Positions 10,197 to 19,089 are shown, counted from the first letter of the stretch. The stretch: DNA of 64,000 nt from Pseudonocardia cypriaca (GCF_006717045.1 NZ_VFPH01000002.1:868001-932000); one strand, 5' to 3'. The notes: generated by a model not told the origin, from the letters alone. Numbers and translations are program-made.

Positions 10197-11435
10197 CTAC
10201 GACTCCATGCTGCGCCGGCGGGGCGCCCAGCGTTCGACGGCGATACCTGCGGCGATGATCCTTCCCAGGTGGCCGGACATCGCCCGGCGGGGCAGGGTCG
10301 CCAGGCGCGGGGCCAGGTCGGGGAGTCGCCGGTGCGCGCCCTCGGCCACCGCGTGGGCGACGTGCAGCGCCGCGAGCGGATGCGTGTCGAGCGCGCTGTG
10401 GCCGAGGCCGGGCAGCGGCACGAGCACCGCGTCCGGCGCCAGCTCGACGACCCGCTCGGCCACCGGGCGTGGCGTGCGCACGTCCCGCTCGCCCGAGACG
10501 ACGGCGGTCGGCCAGTGGAACGCACCGAGCGCCGAGACGAGGTCGTAGGGCTCGCCCGTGAACGGTGGGTTCCGCGCGGCTGCGGCCACGTACATCACCT
10601 GGGGGTCGAGCGGCTTCCCGTCCGGGGGCGCGCCGTAGTGCAGCTCGCCGTAGCTGATACCGGCGACGAGGTCGGTCTCCGCCACGAACGGCGTCCCGGC
10701 GCCGTCGATCTCGCGGCCGCCCGCGCGCTCGCAGAACTCCCACGCCCGCCTGCGGCCCTCCCGCACCCCGGCGAGCAGCCGCGCGAGCACGCGCGGACCG
10801 GCGAACTCGTACACGAGCGGTACGACCGCCCCCGTGCGTTGCGACGTGACGATGCCGTCGGCCACGAGCGCGCGCAGCAGTGCCGCGGGCCGGGCGGTGT
10901 CGGGCGTGGCCCCGTCCCAGAGCAGCGCACGCAGGTGCGCGCGCTGCAGGGCGAGGTCGCGCGGGCCGAGCAGCGGCGAGTCGAGCACCATCCCCGCGAC
11001 GCGGTCCGGGTGCCGCAGCCCGAAGCCTTGCGCGAGGTAGGTGCCGTAGGACGTGCCGTAGACGAGCGCGCGGCTCACCCCCGCGTCGTCGAGGACGGCT
11101 GCCAGGTCGGCCACCACCTGCTCGATCGTGACCGCGGCCAGTGGGAGGTCGCGGCCGGCGTCGTCGTGGCGGGACAGCCCGACCCCGCGGTGCTCCACCA
11201 TGATCACGTCGAGGCCACGGCCCGCCGCCAACCGGCGCAGCGCGCGGTACGGGAGCACGGACGCGATCCCCGGCCCGCCCGGAACCACCAGCACCGGTAC
11301 GCCGCCGCGCGGCCCCGTGCGCAGGTACGTCAGGTCGAACTCCGCCGTGCCGTCCGGCGTGACCGGCCTGCGCACCCGGTGCCCGTCCGGTGGCCCGGCG
11401 AGCCGCCGCGCCACCGCCCCCAGCCGAATCCCCAC
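10197..11435 (-). CDS. Alpha/beta hydrolase, proline-iminopeptidase-like
   Basis: A cytoplasmic serine hydrolase of 412 aa with the S33 family layout: 'PGGPG' oxyanion region, 'VEHRGVGLS', nucleophile motif YGTSYGTYLA, and a C-terminal 'GLGHSALDTHP' with the catalytic His. Proline iminopeptidases and related aminopeptidases share this organisation, but substrate assignment from motifs is uncertain. GTG 11435 begins the conserved region; the frame stays open far upstream, but that part is antisense to the OsmC and LysR genes and is rejected. It is divergent from the OsmC gene (11493), with only 57 bases between the starts. Confidence 0.88.
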   Translation of the reverse strand: MGIRLGAVARRLAGPPDGHRVRRPVTPDGTAEFDLTYLRTGPRGGVPVLVVPGGPGIASVLPYRALRRLAAGRGLDVIMVEHRGVGLSRHDDAGRDLPLAAVTIEQVVADLAAVLDDAGVSRALVYGTSYGTYLAQGFGLRHPDRVAGMVLDSPLLGPRDLALQRAHLRALLWDGATPDTARPAALLRALVADGIVTSQRTGAVVPLVYEFAGPRVLARLLAGVREGRRRAWEFCERAGGREIDGAGTPFVAETDLVAGISYGELHYGAPPDGKPLDPQVMYVAAAARNPPFTGEPYDLVSALGAFHWPTAVVSGERDVRTPRPVAERVVELAPDAVLVPLPGLGHSALDTHPLAALHVAHAVAEGAHRRLPDLAPRLATLPRRAMSGHLGRIIAAGIAVERWAPRRRSMES

Positions 11436-11480
11436 ACGTGATCGACGTCTGCGGACGCCGCCGGGTTCCCGCGGGGGATC

Positions 11481-11486
11481 TAGGCT
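11481..11486 (+). promoter_or_regulatory. -10 element of the OsmC gene (leaderless)
   Basis: TAGGCT ends 6 bases before GTG 11493, so transcription would start at or next to the start codon. No Shine-Dalgarno sequence is present. The same hexamer and spacing precede the MBL hydrolase gene at 18406. Confidence 0.55.
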
Positions 11487-11492
11487 GGCAGG

Positions 11493-11915
11493 GTGGGAGA
11501 ACCGAACGTCTGGTCGGTCGCATGCCTGCCGACCCCGGAGAGCGACGCAGCCGACCTGACCGTCAACGGGTTCGAGCTGAGCTGCGCCGTGCCCGACGGC
11601 ACCGGGGCGGAGCCGCCGGGCGCCACCCCGTTCGGCCTGCTCGCGGCGTCCCTGTCGGCGTGCACGGCCATGTCGGTGCGCACGTTCCTGCAGCGCTGGC
11701 ACATCGACCCCGGCGCCGTCACGGTGCGGGTCGGTGTCCATCCGAGCACCCCGCCGATGCTCGACCGCCGGGTCACGGTCGACGGCGAGGTCGGTCAGGA
11801 CCTGCGTGAGCAGCTCGCCGGGGTGGTCGACAGCACGCCGGTCACGGTGCTGCTGCGCGATGCCGTGACGATCCGGACGGTGCTGGCGACGGGTCAGGAC
11901 GAGACCGCCCGGTAG
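11493..11915 (+). CDS. OsmC family protein
   Basis: A 140-aa member of the OsmC/Ohr fold, which reduces organic hydroperoxides through a Cys pair. A cysteine in 'FELSCAVPDG' (about residue 32) and one in 'LSACTAMSVRTFLQR' (about residue 57) are visible. The second matches the helix-borne catalytic Cys; the first is not at the usual position of the resolving Cys, so peroxidase activity is uncertain. The start GTG 11493 follows a -10 box directly. Its last 22 bases overlap the end of the convergent LysR gene. Confidence 0.88.
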   Translation: MGEPNVWSVACLPTPESDAADLTVNGFELSCAVPDGTGAEPPGATPFGLLAASLSACTAMSVRTFLQRWHIDPGAVTVRVGVHPSTPPMLDRRVTVDGEVGQDLREQLAGVVDSTPVTVLLRDAVTIRTVLATGQDETAR

Positions 11916-12853
11916 GTGTGCCGGTGCGGCACGGTCTCGTCGTGCTCGCCGTCCACCAGCGGGAACGGGGAGCGCTCCCCCGCCGCGGCGAGCGCAGCGA
12001 GTCCACGTGCGATCGCCGGCTGCTCCCGGCTGCCCCGGCGCACGCACGTCAGCACCGTCCGGGACGGGACGAGTGCGCCGCGCAGCGGGATCCGCACGAC
12101 GCGGTGGTGGGCCGGGATCGGCGCGAGCCGCGGCATCAGGCACACCCCGAAGCCGTGCGAGACCAGCGCGATCACGGAGTTCCAGTTCTCCGCGCCGTGC
12201 GCGATGCGCGGTGTGAAGCCCGCCGCGCTGCACGCCGCCATGACGATCGCCGAGTCGTCGCACCGGTCGGCGCCGACCCAGGCCTCGTCGGCCGCGTCGG
12301 CGAGCTCGACCGCCTCCGCCGTCGCGAGCCGGTGGTCGGCGGGCACCACCAGGTCGAACGGGTCGTCCAGGAGCGGCTGCTGGTCGAAGCGCGGGTCGTC
12401 GCGGGGTGGCACGTCCGGCGCCGGTAGGACGACGGCGACGTCGGCGGCGCCCGCGAGCAGGAGCGCGAAGCACTCCGCGCTGCCCGCCTCCCTGATCTCG
12501 ACCTCCGTGGTGCCGCGCAGGTCGGCCGCGGCGGGCGCCACCAGTGCGGCGAGCGCGGTCGGGAACGCGCAGATCCGCAGCGCACCCCCGCCCGGAGCAG
12601 CCGTCACCTCGGCGAGCACGCGTTCCCAGTCGGCGTAGAGCCGGTCGGCGTGGCCGAGCAGGACCCGGGCCGGCGGGGTGAGCCGCACGCCACGGCCCAC
12701 CCGCTCGAGGAGCTCGACGCCGAGGTCGCGGCCGAGCAGCCGGATCTGCTGGGACACCGCTGACGGCGTGAGGTACAGCGCCGCCGCTGCCGCCGTGACC
12801 GTGCCGTGCTCGTCGAGCATCCGCAGGACGTGCAGCCGCCGGAGGTCGATCAT
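11894..12853 (-). CDS. LysR family transcriptional regulator
   Basis: A 319-aa regulator with an N-terminal winged helix ('LYLTPSAVSQQIRLLGRDLG', about residues 26-45) and a substrate-binding domain resembling periplasmic binding proteins (about 90-295). It is divergent from a DMT-family exporter gene that starts 66 bases away, and the AT-rich intergenic stretch between them is a likely LysR operator; control of that exporter is inferred. The C-terminal 22 bases overlap the OsmC gene in convergent orientation. A similar LysR/DMT pair lies at 52044-53952, and the two LysR proteins share an unusually similar N-terminus. Confidence 0.93.
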   Translation of the reverse strand: MIDLRRLHVLRMLDEHGTVTAAAAALYLTPSAVSQQIRLLGRDLGVELLERVGRGVRLTPPARVLLGHADRLYADWERVLAEVTAAPGGGALRICAFPTALAALVAPAAADLRGTTEVEIREAGSAECFALLLAGAADVAVVLPAPDVPPRDDPRFDQQPLLDDPFDLVVPADHRLATAEAVELADAADEAWVGADRCDDSAIVMAACSAAGFTPRIAHGAENWNSVIALVSHGFGVCLMPRLAPIPAHHRVVRIPLRGALVPSRTVLTCVRRGSREQPAIARGLAALAAAGERSPFPLVDGEHDETVPHRHTYRAVSS

Positions 12854-12919
12854 TCAGCCAAGGCTACAAGGAACTGCTGAGAAAATTGCAGCTGGACGTT
12901 CAAGGAATGCGGTCGCAGG

Positions 12920-13903
12920 GTGGATCTCGTGTCCCGCGCCCCGCTGCTCGTGCTCGCGAGCGTGGTGAGCGTCCAGGTCGGGCAGGCGTTCGGGAAGCGC
13001 GCGTTCGACCTGCTGGAACCCGCCGGCGTCGTCACGCTGCGGCTCGGGCTCGCCGCGCTCGTCCTACTGGCGGTCCTGCGGCCCCGGCCGCCGACCGATG
13101 GCCGCGGACTCGGGCTGGTCGTCGCGTTCGGCACGGCCATCGCCGGCATGAACCTCGTCTACCCGGCGATGCGGTACCTCCCGCTCGGTGTCGCGATGTC
13201 CCTGCTGCTCCTCGGTCCGCTCACGGTGGCCCTCGCGGGATCCCGCCGCCCCCTCGACGTCGGATGGGCACTGGTGGCCGGTGCGGGCGTTCTCCTGATC
13301 GGCGACGGAGGCGGGCCCCTCCCGGTCGCGGGCGTGCTGCTCGCGCTCGGGGCGGGCGTGGCCATGGGCTGCTACTTGCTGCTCAGCAGGCGCGCGGGCA
13401 CCGCCGCACCCGGCACCCTCGCCCTCGCCGTGGCGTGGGCGGCCGTCCTCTCGCTCCCCTTCGGCATCTCCGCGTCCGGCACCGACCTGCTCCGGCCGTC
13501 CGCGCTCGCGACGGGGTTGCTCGTCGCCGTCCTGTCGGCGGTGCTCCCCTACTCGCTCGACCTCGCCGCGCTGCGCAGGCTGCCGCCGCGCACGGTGGGC
13601 GTGCTGCAGAGCCTGGAACCGGTCGTCGGCGCGCTGGCCGGCCTCGTGCTGCTCGCCGAGGTGCTGGACGGGTGGCAGTGGGTGGCGATCGCCTGCATCA
13701 CGGCCGCCTCGGCCGGCGCGGTGTTCACGCCACCCCGAGCAGGCGGTACGCGGTGTCCGGATCGCGGCGGAACTCGGGGGTCGGCACCCGGTGCACGAGC
13801 ACGCCCTTCTCCATCACCGCGATCTCCCCGGCCACCGCGAACGCCAGGTGCAGGTCCTGCTCCACGAGGAGCACCGCCACCCCCTCGTCGCGCAGGGTGC
13901 TGA
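12920..13903 (+). CDS. EamA/DMT family transporter with run-on C-terminus
   Basis: An integral membrane exporter of the drug/metabolite superfamily. Ten hydrophobic segments in two EamA repeats occupy about residues 5-272. The normal family end is reached near base 13735 ('ITAASAGAVFTP'), but no in-frame stop occurs there. The frame continues for about 55 residues of Arg/Pro/Gly-rich sequence that is antisense to the ABC ATPase gene ending at 13725, so the two genes overlap by 179 bases. The tail is probably functionless, and a lost stop codon is the likely cause. GTG 12920 is used; GTG 12929 is an alternative. It is divergent from, and probably controlled by, the adjacent LysR gene. Confidence 0.85.
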   Translation: MDLVSRAPLLVLASVVSVQVGQAFGKRAFDLLEPAGVVTLRLGLAALVLLAVLRPRPPTDGRGLGLVVAFGTAIAGMNLVYPAMRYLPLGVAMSLLLLGPLTVALAGSRRPLDVGWALVAGAGVLLIGDGGGPLPVAGVLLALGAGVAMGCYLLLSRRAGTAAPGTLALAVAWAAVLSLPFGISASGTDLLRPSALATGLLVAVLSAVLPYSLDLAALRRLPPRTVGVLQSLEPVVGALAGLVLLAEVLDGWQWVAIACITAASAGAVFTPPRAGGTRCPDRGGTRGSAPGARARPSPSPRSPRPPRTPGAGPAPRGAPPPPRRAGC

Positions 13904-14426
13904 CGACCCCGCCGATCTGGTCGACCACGGCGGGTGCGAGCCCCTCGGACGGCTCGTCGAGCAGCACCAGCCGGGGGTTCGTCAGCAACGCCCTCGCGAC
14001 GGCCAGCATCTGCTGCTCCCCGCCGGAGAGCTGGCCCGCGTAGTGCCTGCGCCGCTCGGCGAGCCGCGGCAGCAGGTCGAGCACGGTGTCCACGGTCCAG
14101 GTACCCCCGCGGGACCGGGACGAGAGCGCGAGGTGCTCGGCCACCGTGAGCGTCGTCCACACGCGCCGGCCCTGCGGCACGAGCGCCACGCCGGCGCGCG
14201 CGATCCGGTCCGGCCGCGCGCCGGCCAGCTCGCGGCCGTCGAGCAGCACCGAGCCCGCGCTCGGCGACACGAGCCCGGCCAGCGTCATGACCAGCGTCGA
14301 CTTGCCGACGCCGTTGCGCCCGAGCAGCCCCAGCACGGAACCGGCGTCGAGGTCGAGGTCGACACCGTGCAGCACGACGCCCCGGTCGTACCCGGAGACG
14401 AGGCCGCGGACCTGGAGGAACGTCAT
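13725..14426 (-). CDS. livF: Branched-chain amino-acid-type ABC transporter ATPase (LivF)
   Basis: Cytoplasmic ATPase of a HAAT-family importer, 233 aa. Walker A GRNGVGKST, signature LSGGEQQML and Walker B 'LVLLDEPSEGLAP' are all intact; the 'SEGLAP' form is characteristic of LivF. The start ATG overlaps the livG stop by 4 bases (ATGA), implying translational coupling. It is the last gene of the livK-H-M-G-F operon, and its 3' end is overlapped by the run-on tail of the convergent DMT exporter gene. Confidence 0.95.
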   Translation of the reverse strand: MTFLQVRGLVSGYDRGVVLHGVDLDLDAGSVLGLLGRNGVGKSTLVMTLAGLVSPSAGSVLLDGRELAGARPDRIARAGVALVPQGRRVWTTLTVAEHLALSSRSRGGTWTVDTVLDLLPRLAERRRHYAGQLSGGEQQMLAVARALLTNPRLVLLDEPSEGLAPAVVDQIGGVVSTLRDEGVAVLLVEQDLHLAFAVAGEIAVMEKGVLVHRVPTPEFRRDPDTAYRLLGVA

Positions 14427-15178
14427 GCGTGGAACAGCTCCTCACGGCGTCCGGCGCCCAGGTACGCCTCCCGCACCGCATCGCTCGCGCGCACCTCGTC
14501 GGGCGTGCCGGAGAGCAGCACGCGCCCCAGGTGCAGCACGGTTACGGAGTCGGCGAGGGAGAACACGAGGTCGAGGTCGTGCTCCACGAACAGCACGGTG
14601 ATCTCCTCCGGCAGCGCGGAGAGCAGCGTTAGCAGCCGGGCGCTCTCCGCGGGTGACATGCCGGCCGCCGGCTCGTCGAGCAGCAGCAGCGACGGGCGGC
14701 AGGCCAGCGCGAGCGCCACCTCCAGCTGCTTGCGCTCGCCGTGCGAGAGCGCAGGCACCGGGACGTCGCGGCGGTCGGCGAGCCCGACCTCGGCGAGCAG
14801 CTCCTCGGCGCGCGCCCGCACGGCCGGACGCCGGCGCGGCAGCGGCGAGATCCGCCCGCCCTCGTGCCTCGCCGCGGCCAGAGCCACCGTCTCCGTCGCA
14901 GTCATCGAGCCGAACAGGCTCGCGTGCTGCATCGTCTGGCTCATCCCCAGCCGGCAGCGCGCCACCTCGGACAGCCGGGTGACGTCGCGGCCCGCCAGCT
15001 CCACCGTGCCCGCGTGCGCCCGCATCGTGCCGGTGACCAGCTTGAACAGCGTGGACTTCCCGGCGCCGTTCGGCCCGATCAGCGCGTGCCGGGCGCCCGG
15101 CTCCACGGCGATGTCGACGCCGTCGACGGCCCGCAGCGCCCCGAAGGACCGGGTGAGGCCGGTGCAGCGCAGCGTCAT
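14423..15178 (-). CDS. livG: Branched-chain amino-acid-type ABC transporter ATPase (LivG)
   Basis: Second ATPase of the importer, 251 aa from ATG 15178. Walker A GPNGAGKST, 'LSHGERKQLEVALAL' as the LivG-type signature, and Walker B 'LLLLDEPAAGMSP' are seen. The C-terminal segment 'HLGRVLLSGTPDEVRAS' matches the LivG tail. Both ends overlap the neighbouring genes by 4 bases (ATGA), so the operon is tightly coupled. The reading frame stays open upstream, but that part is antisense or out of frame to livM. Confidence 0.95.
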   Translation of the reverse strand: MTLRCTGLTRSFGALRAVDGVDIAVEPGARHALIGPNGAGKSTLFKLVTGTMRAHAGTVELAGRDVTRLSEVARCRLGMSQTMQHASLFGSMTATETVALAAARHEGGRISPLPRRRPAVRARAEELLAEVGLADRRDVPVPALSHGERKQLEVALALACRPSLLLLDEPAAGMSPAESARLLTLLSALPEEITVLFVEHDLDLVFSLADSVTVLHLGRVLLSGTPDEVRASDAVREAYLGAGRREELFHA

Positions 15179-16167
15179 GACGACCTCCGGCCAGGCAGCC
15201 GGATGCCCGCCGCCCCACGCGGAAGCAGGTACACCACCAGCACGAACACCGCCCCGAGCACCAGCGTGCCGTGACCGCCGAGGCTCGGCCCGAGCGCATC
15301 CCTGACGACGATCACCAGCGCCGCACCTAGGCAGGCGCCCCACAGCGACCCGGCTCCACCGATGACCACGGCCAGCAGCGCGAAGGCCGCCGTCGCGAAG
15401 CCCAGGTCGGGCAGCGCGACGAACCGCGCCTGCGCCGCGAGCAGCGATCCCGCGAGCCCCGCGACGCCGCCCGCGAGCACGAACACCGCGTACTTGTAGA
15501 GCGACGTGGGATAGCCGATCGCCCGCATGCGCCGCTCGTTGTCGCGGATGCCGCGCAGCGCCGCGCCGAACGGCGACCGCGCCACCAGCCAGACCAGCGC
15601 GAACCCGAGCAGGAAGACCGCCAGCACGTACCAGTAGGTGAACCCCGCATTGGCCAGCGGCGCCCCTGCGACGCGCACGGACGGGATCCCGGTGAGCCCG
15701 TTCGCCCCACCGGTGACCGACTCCCACGCGTTGCCCAGCTCCTGCACCACCTCGCCGATGGCGAGCGTCAGCATCAGGAAGAACACGCCTGCGCTGCGGA
15801 CCGTGATCCACCCGGTGAGCGCAGCGGCCACCGCCCCCGTCGCGGCGCCGACCAGCAGCGGCACCGGCGCCTCCGCCGTCACGTGGATCGAGACCCAGCC
15901 CGCGGCGTACGCACCCGCGCCGAAGTAGGCCGCGTGCCCGAGCGACGGCAGGCCCGTGACGCCCACGAGCAGGTCGAGGCTCACGGCGAACAGCGCGAAC
16001 ACCAGGATGCGGGTGAGCGTGGTGGTGGCGAACGGGGCGAGGAAAAGCGGCACCGCAGCGAGCACGACGACCACGGCCACGGCGCCGAGCCACGCCCGCC
16101 CGCGCGGCGCCCGCGGGGTGACCGCGGCCGCGCCACCCGGAACAGCGGGCGCCTCCACGGCCGTCAC
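15175..16167 (-). CDS. livM: Branched-chain amino-acid-type ABC transporter permease (LivM)
   Basis: Membrane permease of 330 aa with about nine hydrophobic segments. The family signature 'DLLVGVTGLPSLGHAAYFGAGAY' is seen in pieces at about residues 64-86, and the conserved cytoplasmic loop with 'SPFGAALRGIRDNERRMRAIGY' lies near the middle. It pairs with LivH to form the channel of the importer. Start and stop both overlap neighbours by 4 bases. Confidence 0.94.
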   Translation of the reverse strand: MTAVEAPAVPGGAAAVTPRAPRGRAWLGAVAVVVVLAAVPLFLAPFATTTLTRILVFALFAVSLDLLVGVTGLPSLGHAAYFGAGAYAAGWVSIHVTAEAPVPLLVGAATGAVAAALTGWITVRSAGVFFLMLTLAIGEVVQELGNAWESVTGGANGLTGIPSVRVAGAPLANAGFTYWYVLAVFLLGFALVWLVARSPFGAALRGIRDNERRMRAIGYPTSLYKYAVFVLAGGVAGLAGSLLAAQARFVALPDLGFATAAFALLAVVIGGAGSLWGACLGAALVIVVRDALGPSLGGHGTLVLGAVFVLVVYLLPRGAAGIRLPGRRSS

Positions 16168-17027
16168 CGGGCGCCCACCGCCGCAGGCCCGCCGAACAGG
16201 CCCTGCGGCCGCAGCACCAGCACCAGCGCGAGCGCCGCGAACAGCAGGAACGAGGCCAGTCCCGGCAGCAGCACCCGGCCGAGGGTGTCGGCCTGCCCGA
16301 TGATCAGCGCCCCGACCAGCGCGCCGCGCACCGAGCCGAGCCCGCCGATCACGACGACCACCAGCGCCAGGATGAGCACGGTGGCGTCGAGGCCCGGCCG
16401 GGCGCCGTAGATCGGCCCGCCGAGCACGCCTGCGGTGGTGGCGAGCAGCGACCCGACGGCGAAGACCGCGGTGGTGACGAGCCGGTTGTCGATGCCGATC
16501 GTCGCGACCATGTCCCGGTCGGCCACGGTGGCGCGCACGAGCGCGCCGACCCGCGTGCGTTCCACGACCAGGTACACCGCGATCGCCAGCACCGCGCCGA
16601 CGCCGATCAGCACCAGCCGGTAGGCCGGGTACACCGCGCCGAACACGGTCACCGAGCCGTCCAGCGCGGGTGGCGCCGCCGCCGACAGCGGGTCGTCCCC
16701 GAACGCGATGATCAACAGCTCGGCGACGACGAACGCCACCCCGAGCGTGAGCAGCGCCTGGTCCAGGTGCGAGCGCCGCCGCAGCGGGCCGGTCATCAGC
16801 GACAGCAGCGCCCCGGCGAGGAGCCCGCCCACCGCGGCGATCCCGAGCGCGGCGAGGAAACCGCCCCAGCTCCCGGAGAACGCGGCGCCGAGGTAGGCAC
16901 CGCCGAGGAAGAGCGCGCCGTGGGCGAGGTTGAGCACGTCCATCATCCCGAACACGATCGACAGCCCGACCGCGAGGATGAACAGCAGGAACCCGATGGC
17001 GAGCCCGTTGAGGACCGAGACGAGCAT
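16164..17027 (-). CDS. livH: Branched-chain amino-acid-type ABC transporter permease (LivH)
   Basis: Membrane permease of 287 aa from ATG 17027, with eight or so hydrophobic segments. The N-terminus 'VLNGLAIGFLLFILAVGLS' followed by 'FGMMDVLNLAHGALFLGGAY' is typical of LivH. The start is chosen because it matches the family N-terminus and because its ATG overlaps the upstream stop codon by one base (TGATG). Upstream in-frame codons would run into the binding-protein gene. Confidence 0.94.
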   Translation of the reverse strand: MLVSVLNGLAIGFLLFILAVGLSIVFGMMDVLNLAHGALFLGGAYLGAAFSGSWGGFLAALGIAAVGGLLAGALLSLMTGPLRRRSHLDQALLTLGVAFVVAELLIIAFGDDPLSAAAPPALDGSVTVFGAVYPAYRLVLIGVGAVLAIAVYLVVERTRVGALVRATVADRDMVATIGIDNRLVTTAVFAVGSLLATTAGVLGGPIYGARPGLDATVLILALVVVVIGGLGSVRGALVGALIIGQADTLGRVLLPGLASFLLFAALALVLVLRPQGLFGGPAAVGAR

Positions 17028-18253
17028 CAGACCGCCGCTGGCTGGCTCTGCTGGCCGAGGTCCTGCACCACGGCGTTCACCAGCTTGCCGCCGACGTTCT
17101 CGACCTTGCGCAGGTAGATGTTCTGCCGCGGCGTCTGGTTCTCGAACGTCCACGGGCCGCGGGGGCTGTCGTCGACGTTGCCGATGCCGCCGAGCGCGGC
17201 GGACAGGCCGTCACCGTCCAGCGCGGTCGCTCCGCGCAGCGCCCGGTTGAGGACGTTCGCCGCGTCGAAGGTGGCCATCGAGAAACAGCTCGGCGCCTCG
17301 CCGTGGGCCGCGGTGTAGGTGTCGACGAAGGCCTTGTTGGCCGGGTTGTCCAGCTGGTCGGTGTAGTGCAGCGTGTTCTGCACGCCGAGCGCGGCGTCGC
17401 CCTGCTGGGGCAGCACGTTCCCCTCGGTGAGGAAGCCCGAGCCGTACAGGGGGATCGAACCGGCCAGCCCGAACTGCGCGTACTGGCGCACGAACGTGAT
17501 CGCCTCGGAGCCGGAGTAGAAGCAGAACGTGGCCCGCGCCCCGGAGTCCTGGATCCCGGTGAGGAACGGCTGGTAGTCCGACGTCTTCCCGAACGGGGTC
17601 TTCACCTCGCCGACGACGCGCCCGCCACCCGCTTCGAACGCCCGCTTGAAGTGCGCGATCACCTCGGTGCCCGCGGCGTAGTCGGGCGCGATCGCGTAGA
17701 CGCCCTCCGAGAACCCCGACTCGGCGAGGTGCTTGCCCATCGCCGCCGCGATCTGGCCGTTGGTGAACGAGGTGCGCCAGATGTACGGCGACCTCTTGGC
17801 ACCGGTGACGTCCTCGGCGCCCGCGTTGGTGACGACCAGCAGCTTGCGCGCCTCGGTGACGGCGTCCCGGACGCCGAGCGCCGTGGCCGAGTTGACCAGG
17901 CCGACGACCACGTCGACGCCGTCGTTCTGCAGCACCTTCTGCACCGCGGGCACACCGGTCTGCGGGGTCTCGCCCTCGTCCGCGGCCACCGTCTCCACGG
18001 CGTAGTCGCCGAACTTGCCGCCGTTCTGGTCCAGCCACAGCTGCCAGCCGCGTTGCATGTCCGTGCCGAGCGCCGCGTAGACGCCGGACTGCGGCACCAC
18101 CAGCCCGACCTTGACCGTGCCGCCGCCACCACCGGCGGCGGTGCCGCTCTCCGAGCCGCCGACGCTGCTGCCGCACGCCGAGAGGACCGGCACGGACGCC
18201 GCCGCGCCGAATAGACCGAGGAGCCGTCGTCGGGTGAGCAGGTGGGGGTCCAT
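17027..18253 (-). CDS. Amino-acid-type ABC transporter substrate-binding lipoprotein
   Basis: Extracytoplasmic receptor of the importer, 408 aa, Peripla_BP_6 (LivJ/LivK) fold. The N-terminus 'RRRLLGLFGAAASVPVLSAC' combines a twin-arginine-like start with a lipobox (LSAC), so it is a lipid-anchored protein, possibly Tat-exported. Family segments such as 'GLVVPQSGVYAALGTDM' and 'NDGVDVVVGLVNSATAL' are visible. ATG 18253 has GGAG upstream. The ligand could be a branched-chain amino acid, an amide or an aromatic compound; the family is broad. It heads the five-gene operon. Confidence 0.93.
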   Translation of the reverse strand: MDPHLLTRRRLLGLFGAAASVPVLSACGSSVGGSESGTAAGGGGGTVKVGLVVPQSGVYAALGTDMQRGWQLWLDQNGGKFGDYAVETVAADEGETPQTGVPAVQKVLQNDGVDVVVGLVNSATALGVRDAVTEARKLLVVTNAGAEDVTGAKRSPYIWRTSFTNGQIAAAMGKHLAESGFSEGVYAIAPDYAAGTEVIAHFKRAFEAGGGRVVGEVKTPFGKTSDYQPFLTGIQDSGARATFCFYSGSEAITFVRQYAQFGLAGSIPLYGSGFLTEGNVLPQQGDAALGVQNTLHYTDQLDNPANKAFVDTYTAAHGEAPSCFSMATFDAANVLNRALRGATALDGDGLSAALGGIGNVDDSPRGPWTFENQTPRQNIYLRKVENVGGKLVNAVVQDLGQQSQPAAV

Positions 18254-18393
18254 CGCGGGTGGCTCCTCGTCGAACTCGTCACGCCCGGGATCGAACGTCG
18301 ACGGATCGTTGTCGAGCCTGCGACATGCTGTCAACGATTCGGGTGAACCGCGCATCTCACCGCGATCCGATCGTGACGGACACGCACCACCAC

Positions 18394-18399
18394 TAGGCT
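18394..18399 (+). promoter_or_regulatory. -10 element of the MBL hydrolase gene (leaderless)
   Basis: TAGGCT lies 6 bases before GTG 18406 with no ribosome site between, matching the arrangement upstream of the OsmC gene at 11493. Confidence 0.55.
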
Positions 18400-18405
18400 G
18401 TCGGG

Positions 18406-19089
18406 GTGGACGTCCTCGACAGCTACTCCGGCCATGTCGACCCGGGCGGCGCCGCCATCCGCCGCGACCTCGACGCCCTCACCATCACCAAGGTGTCGGT
18501 GGGCCCGATGGACAACAACGCCTACCTCCTGGTGTGCCGCGCCACCAACGAGGCGCTGCTGGTCGACGCCGCGAACGAGCCGGACCGGCTCGCCGACCTC
18601 GTCGGCGCCGACGACGGCCGCCCCGAGCTGAACCACCTGGTCACCACCCACCGCCACCAGGACCACTGGCAGGCACTCGGCGCGGTGGCCGGCATGTTCC
18701 AGACCCGCCAGATCGCCCACCCGCTCGACGCCGCCGAGCTGCCGATCCCCATGGACGAGCTCGTCGAGCACGGCGACACCGTCCGCTTCGGGGAGATCGA
18801 GCTCGAGGTGGTGCACCTGCGCGGCCACACCCCCGGCTCGATCGCGCTCGTCTACCGCGACCCGGCCCCCGGCGGGCACCCGCACATGTTCACGGGCGAC
18901 TCCCTCTTCCCCGGCGGCCACGGACGCACAGCCACCCCGGAGGACCACATCCAGCTCATGGACGACCTGGAGGAGCGGATCTTCGGGGTGCTGCCGGACG
19001 AGACGTGGTTCTACCCCGGCCACGGGGACGACTCCACGCTCGGCGCCGAGCGCCCGCACCTCGGCGAGTGGCGCGAGCGCGGCTGGTGA
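18406..19089 (+). CDS. Metallo-beta-lactamase-fold hydrolase
   Basis: A 227-aa MBL-fold enzyme, probably cytoplasmic. The zinc-binding motif appears as THRHQDHW (family HxHxDH), followed by 'LRGHTPGS' (second His), 'FTGDSLFP' (bridging Asp) and 'YPGHGDD' (last His). The arrangement is that of the glyoxalase-II-like group, which hydrolyses thioesters such as hydroxyacyl-thiols, but the true substrate is unknown. An MBL gene of this kind also lies close to uvrA in mycobacteria, so this is probably part of the conserved uvrB-uvrA neighbourhood. Confidence 0.93.
   Translation: MDVLDSYSGHVDPGGAAIRRDLDALTITKVSVGPMDNNAYLLVCRATNEALLVDAANEPDRLADLVGADDGRPELNHLVTTHRHQDHWQALGAVAGMFQTRQIAHPLDAAELPIPMDELVEHGDTVRFGEIELEVVHLRGHTPGSIALVYRDPAPGGHPHMFTGDSLFPGGHGRTATPEDHIQLMDDLEERIFGVLPDETWFYPGHGDDSTLGAERPHLGEWRERGW

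Noticed and set aside
11436..12473. An N-terminal extension of the hydrolase at 10197 to 758 aa
   Set aside because: The extension is antisense to OsmC and shares the strand but not the frame of the LysR gene; it lacks any family match.
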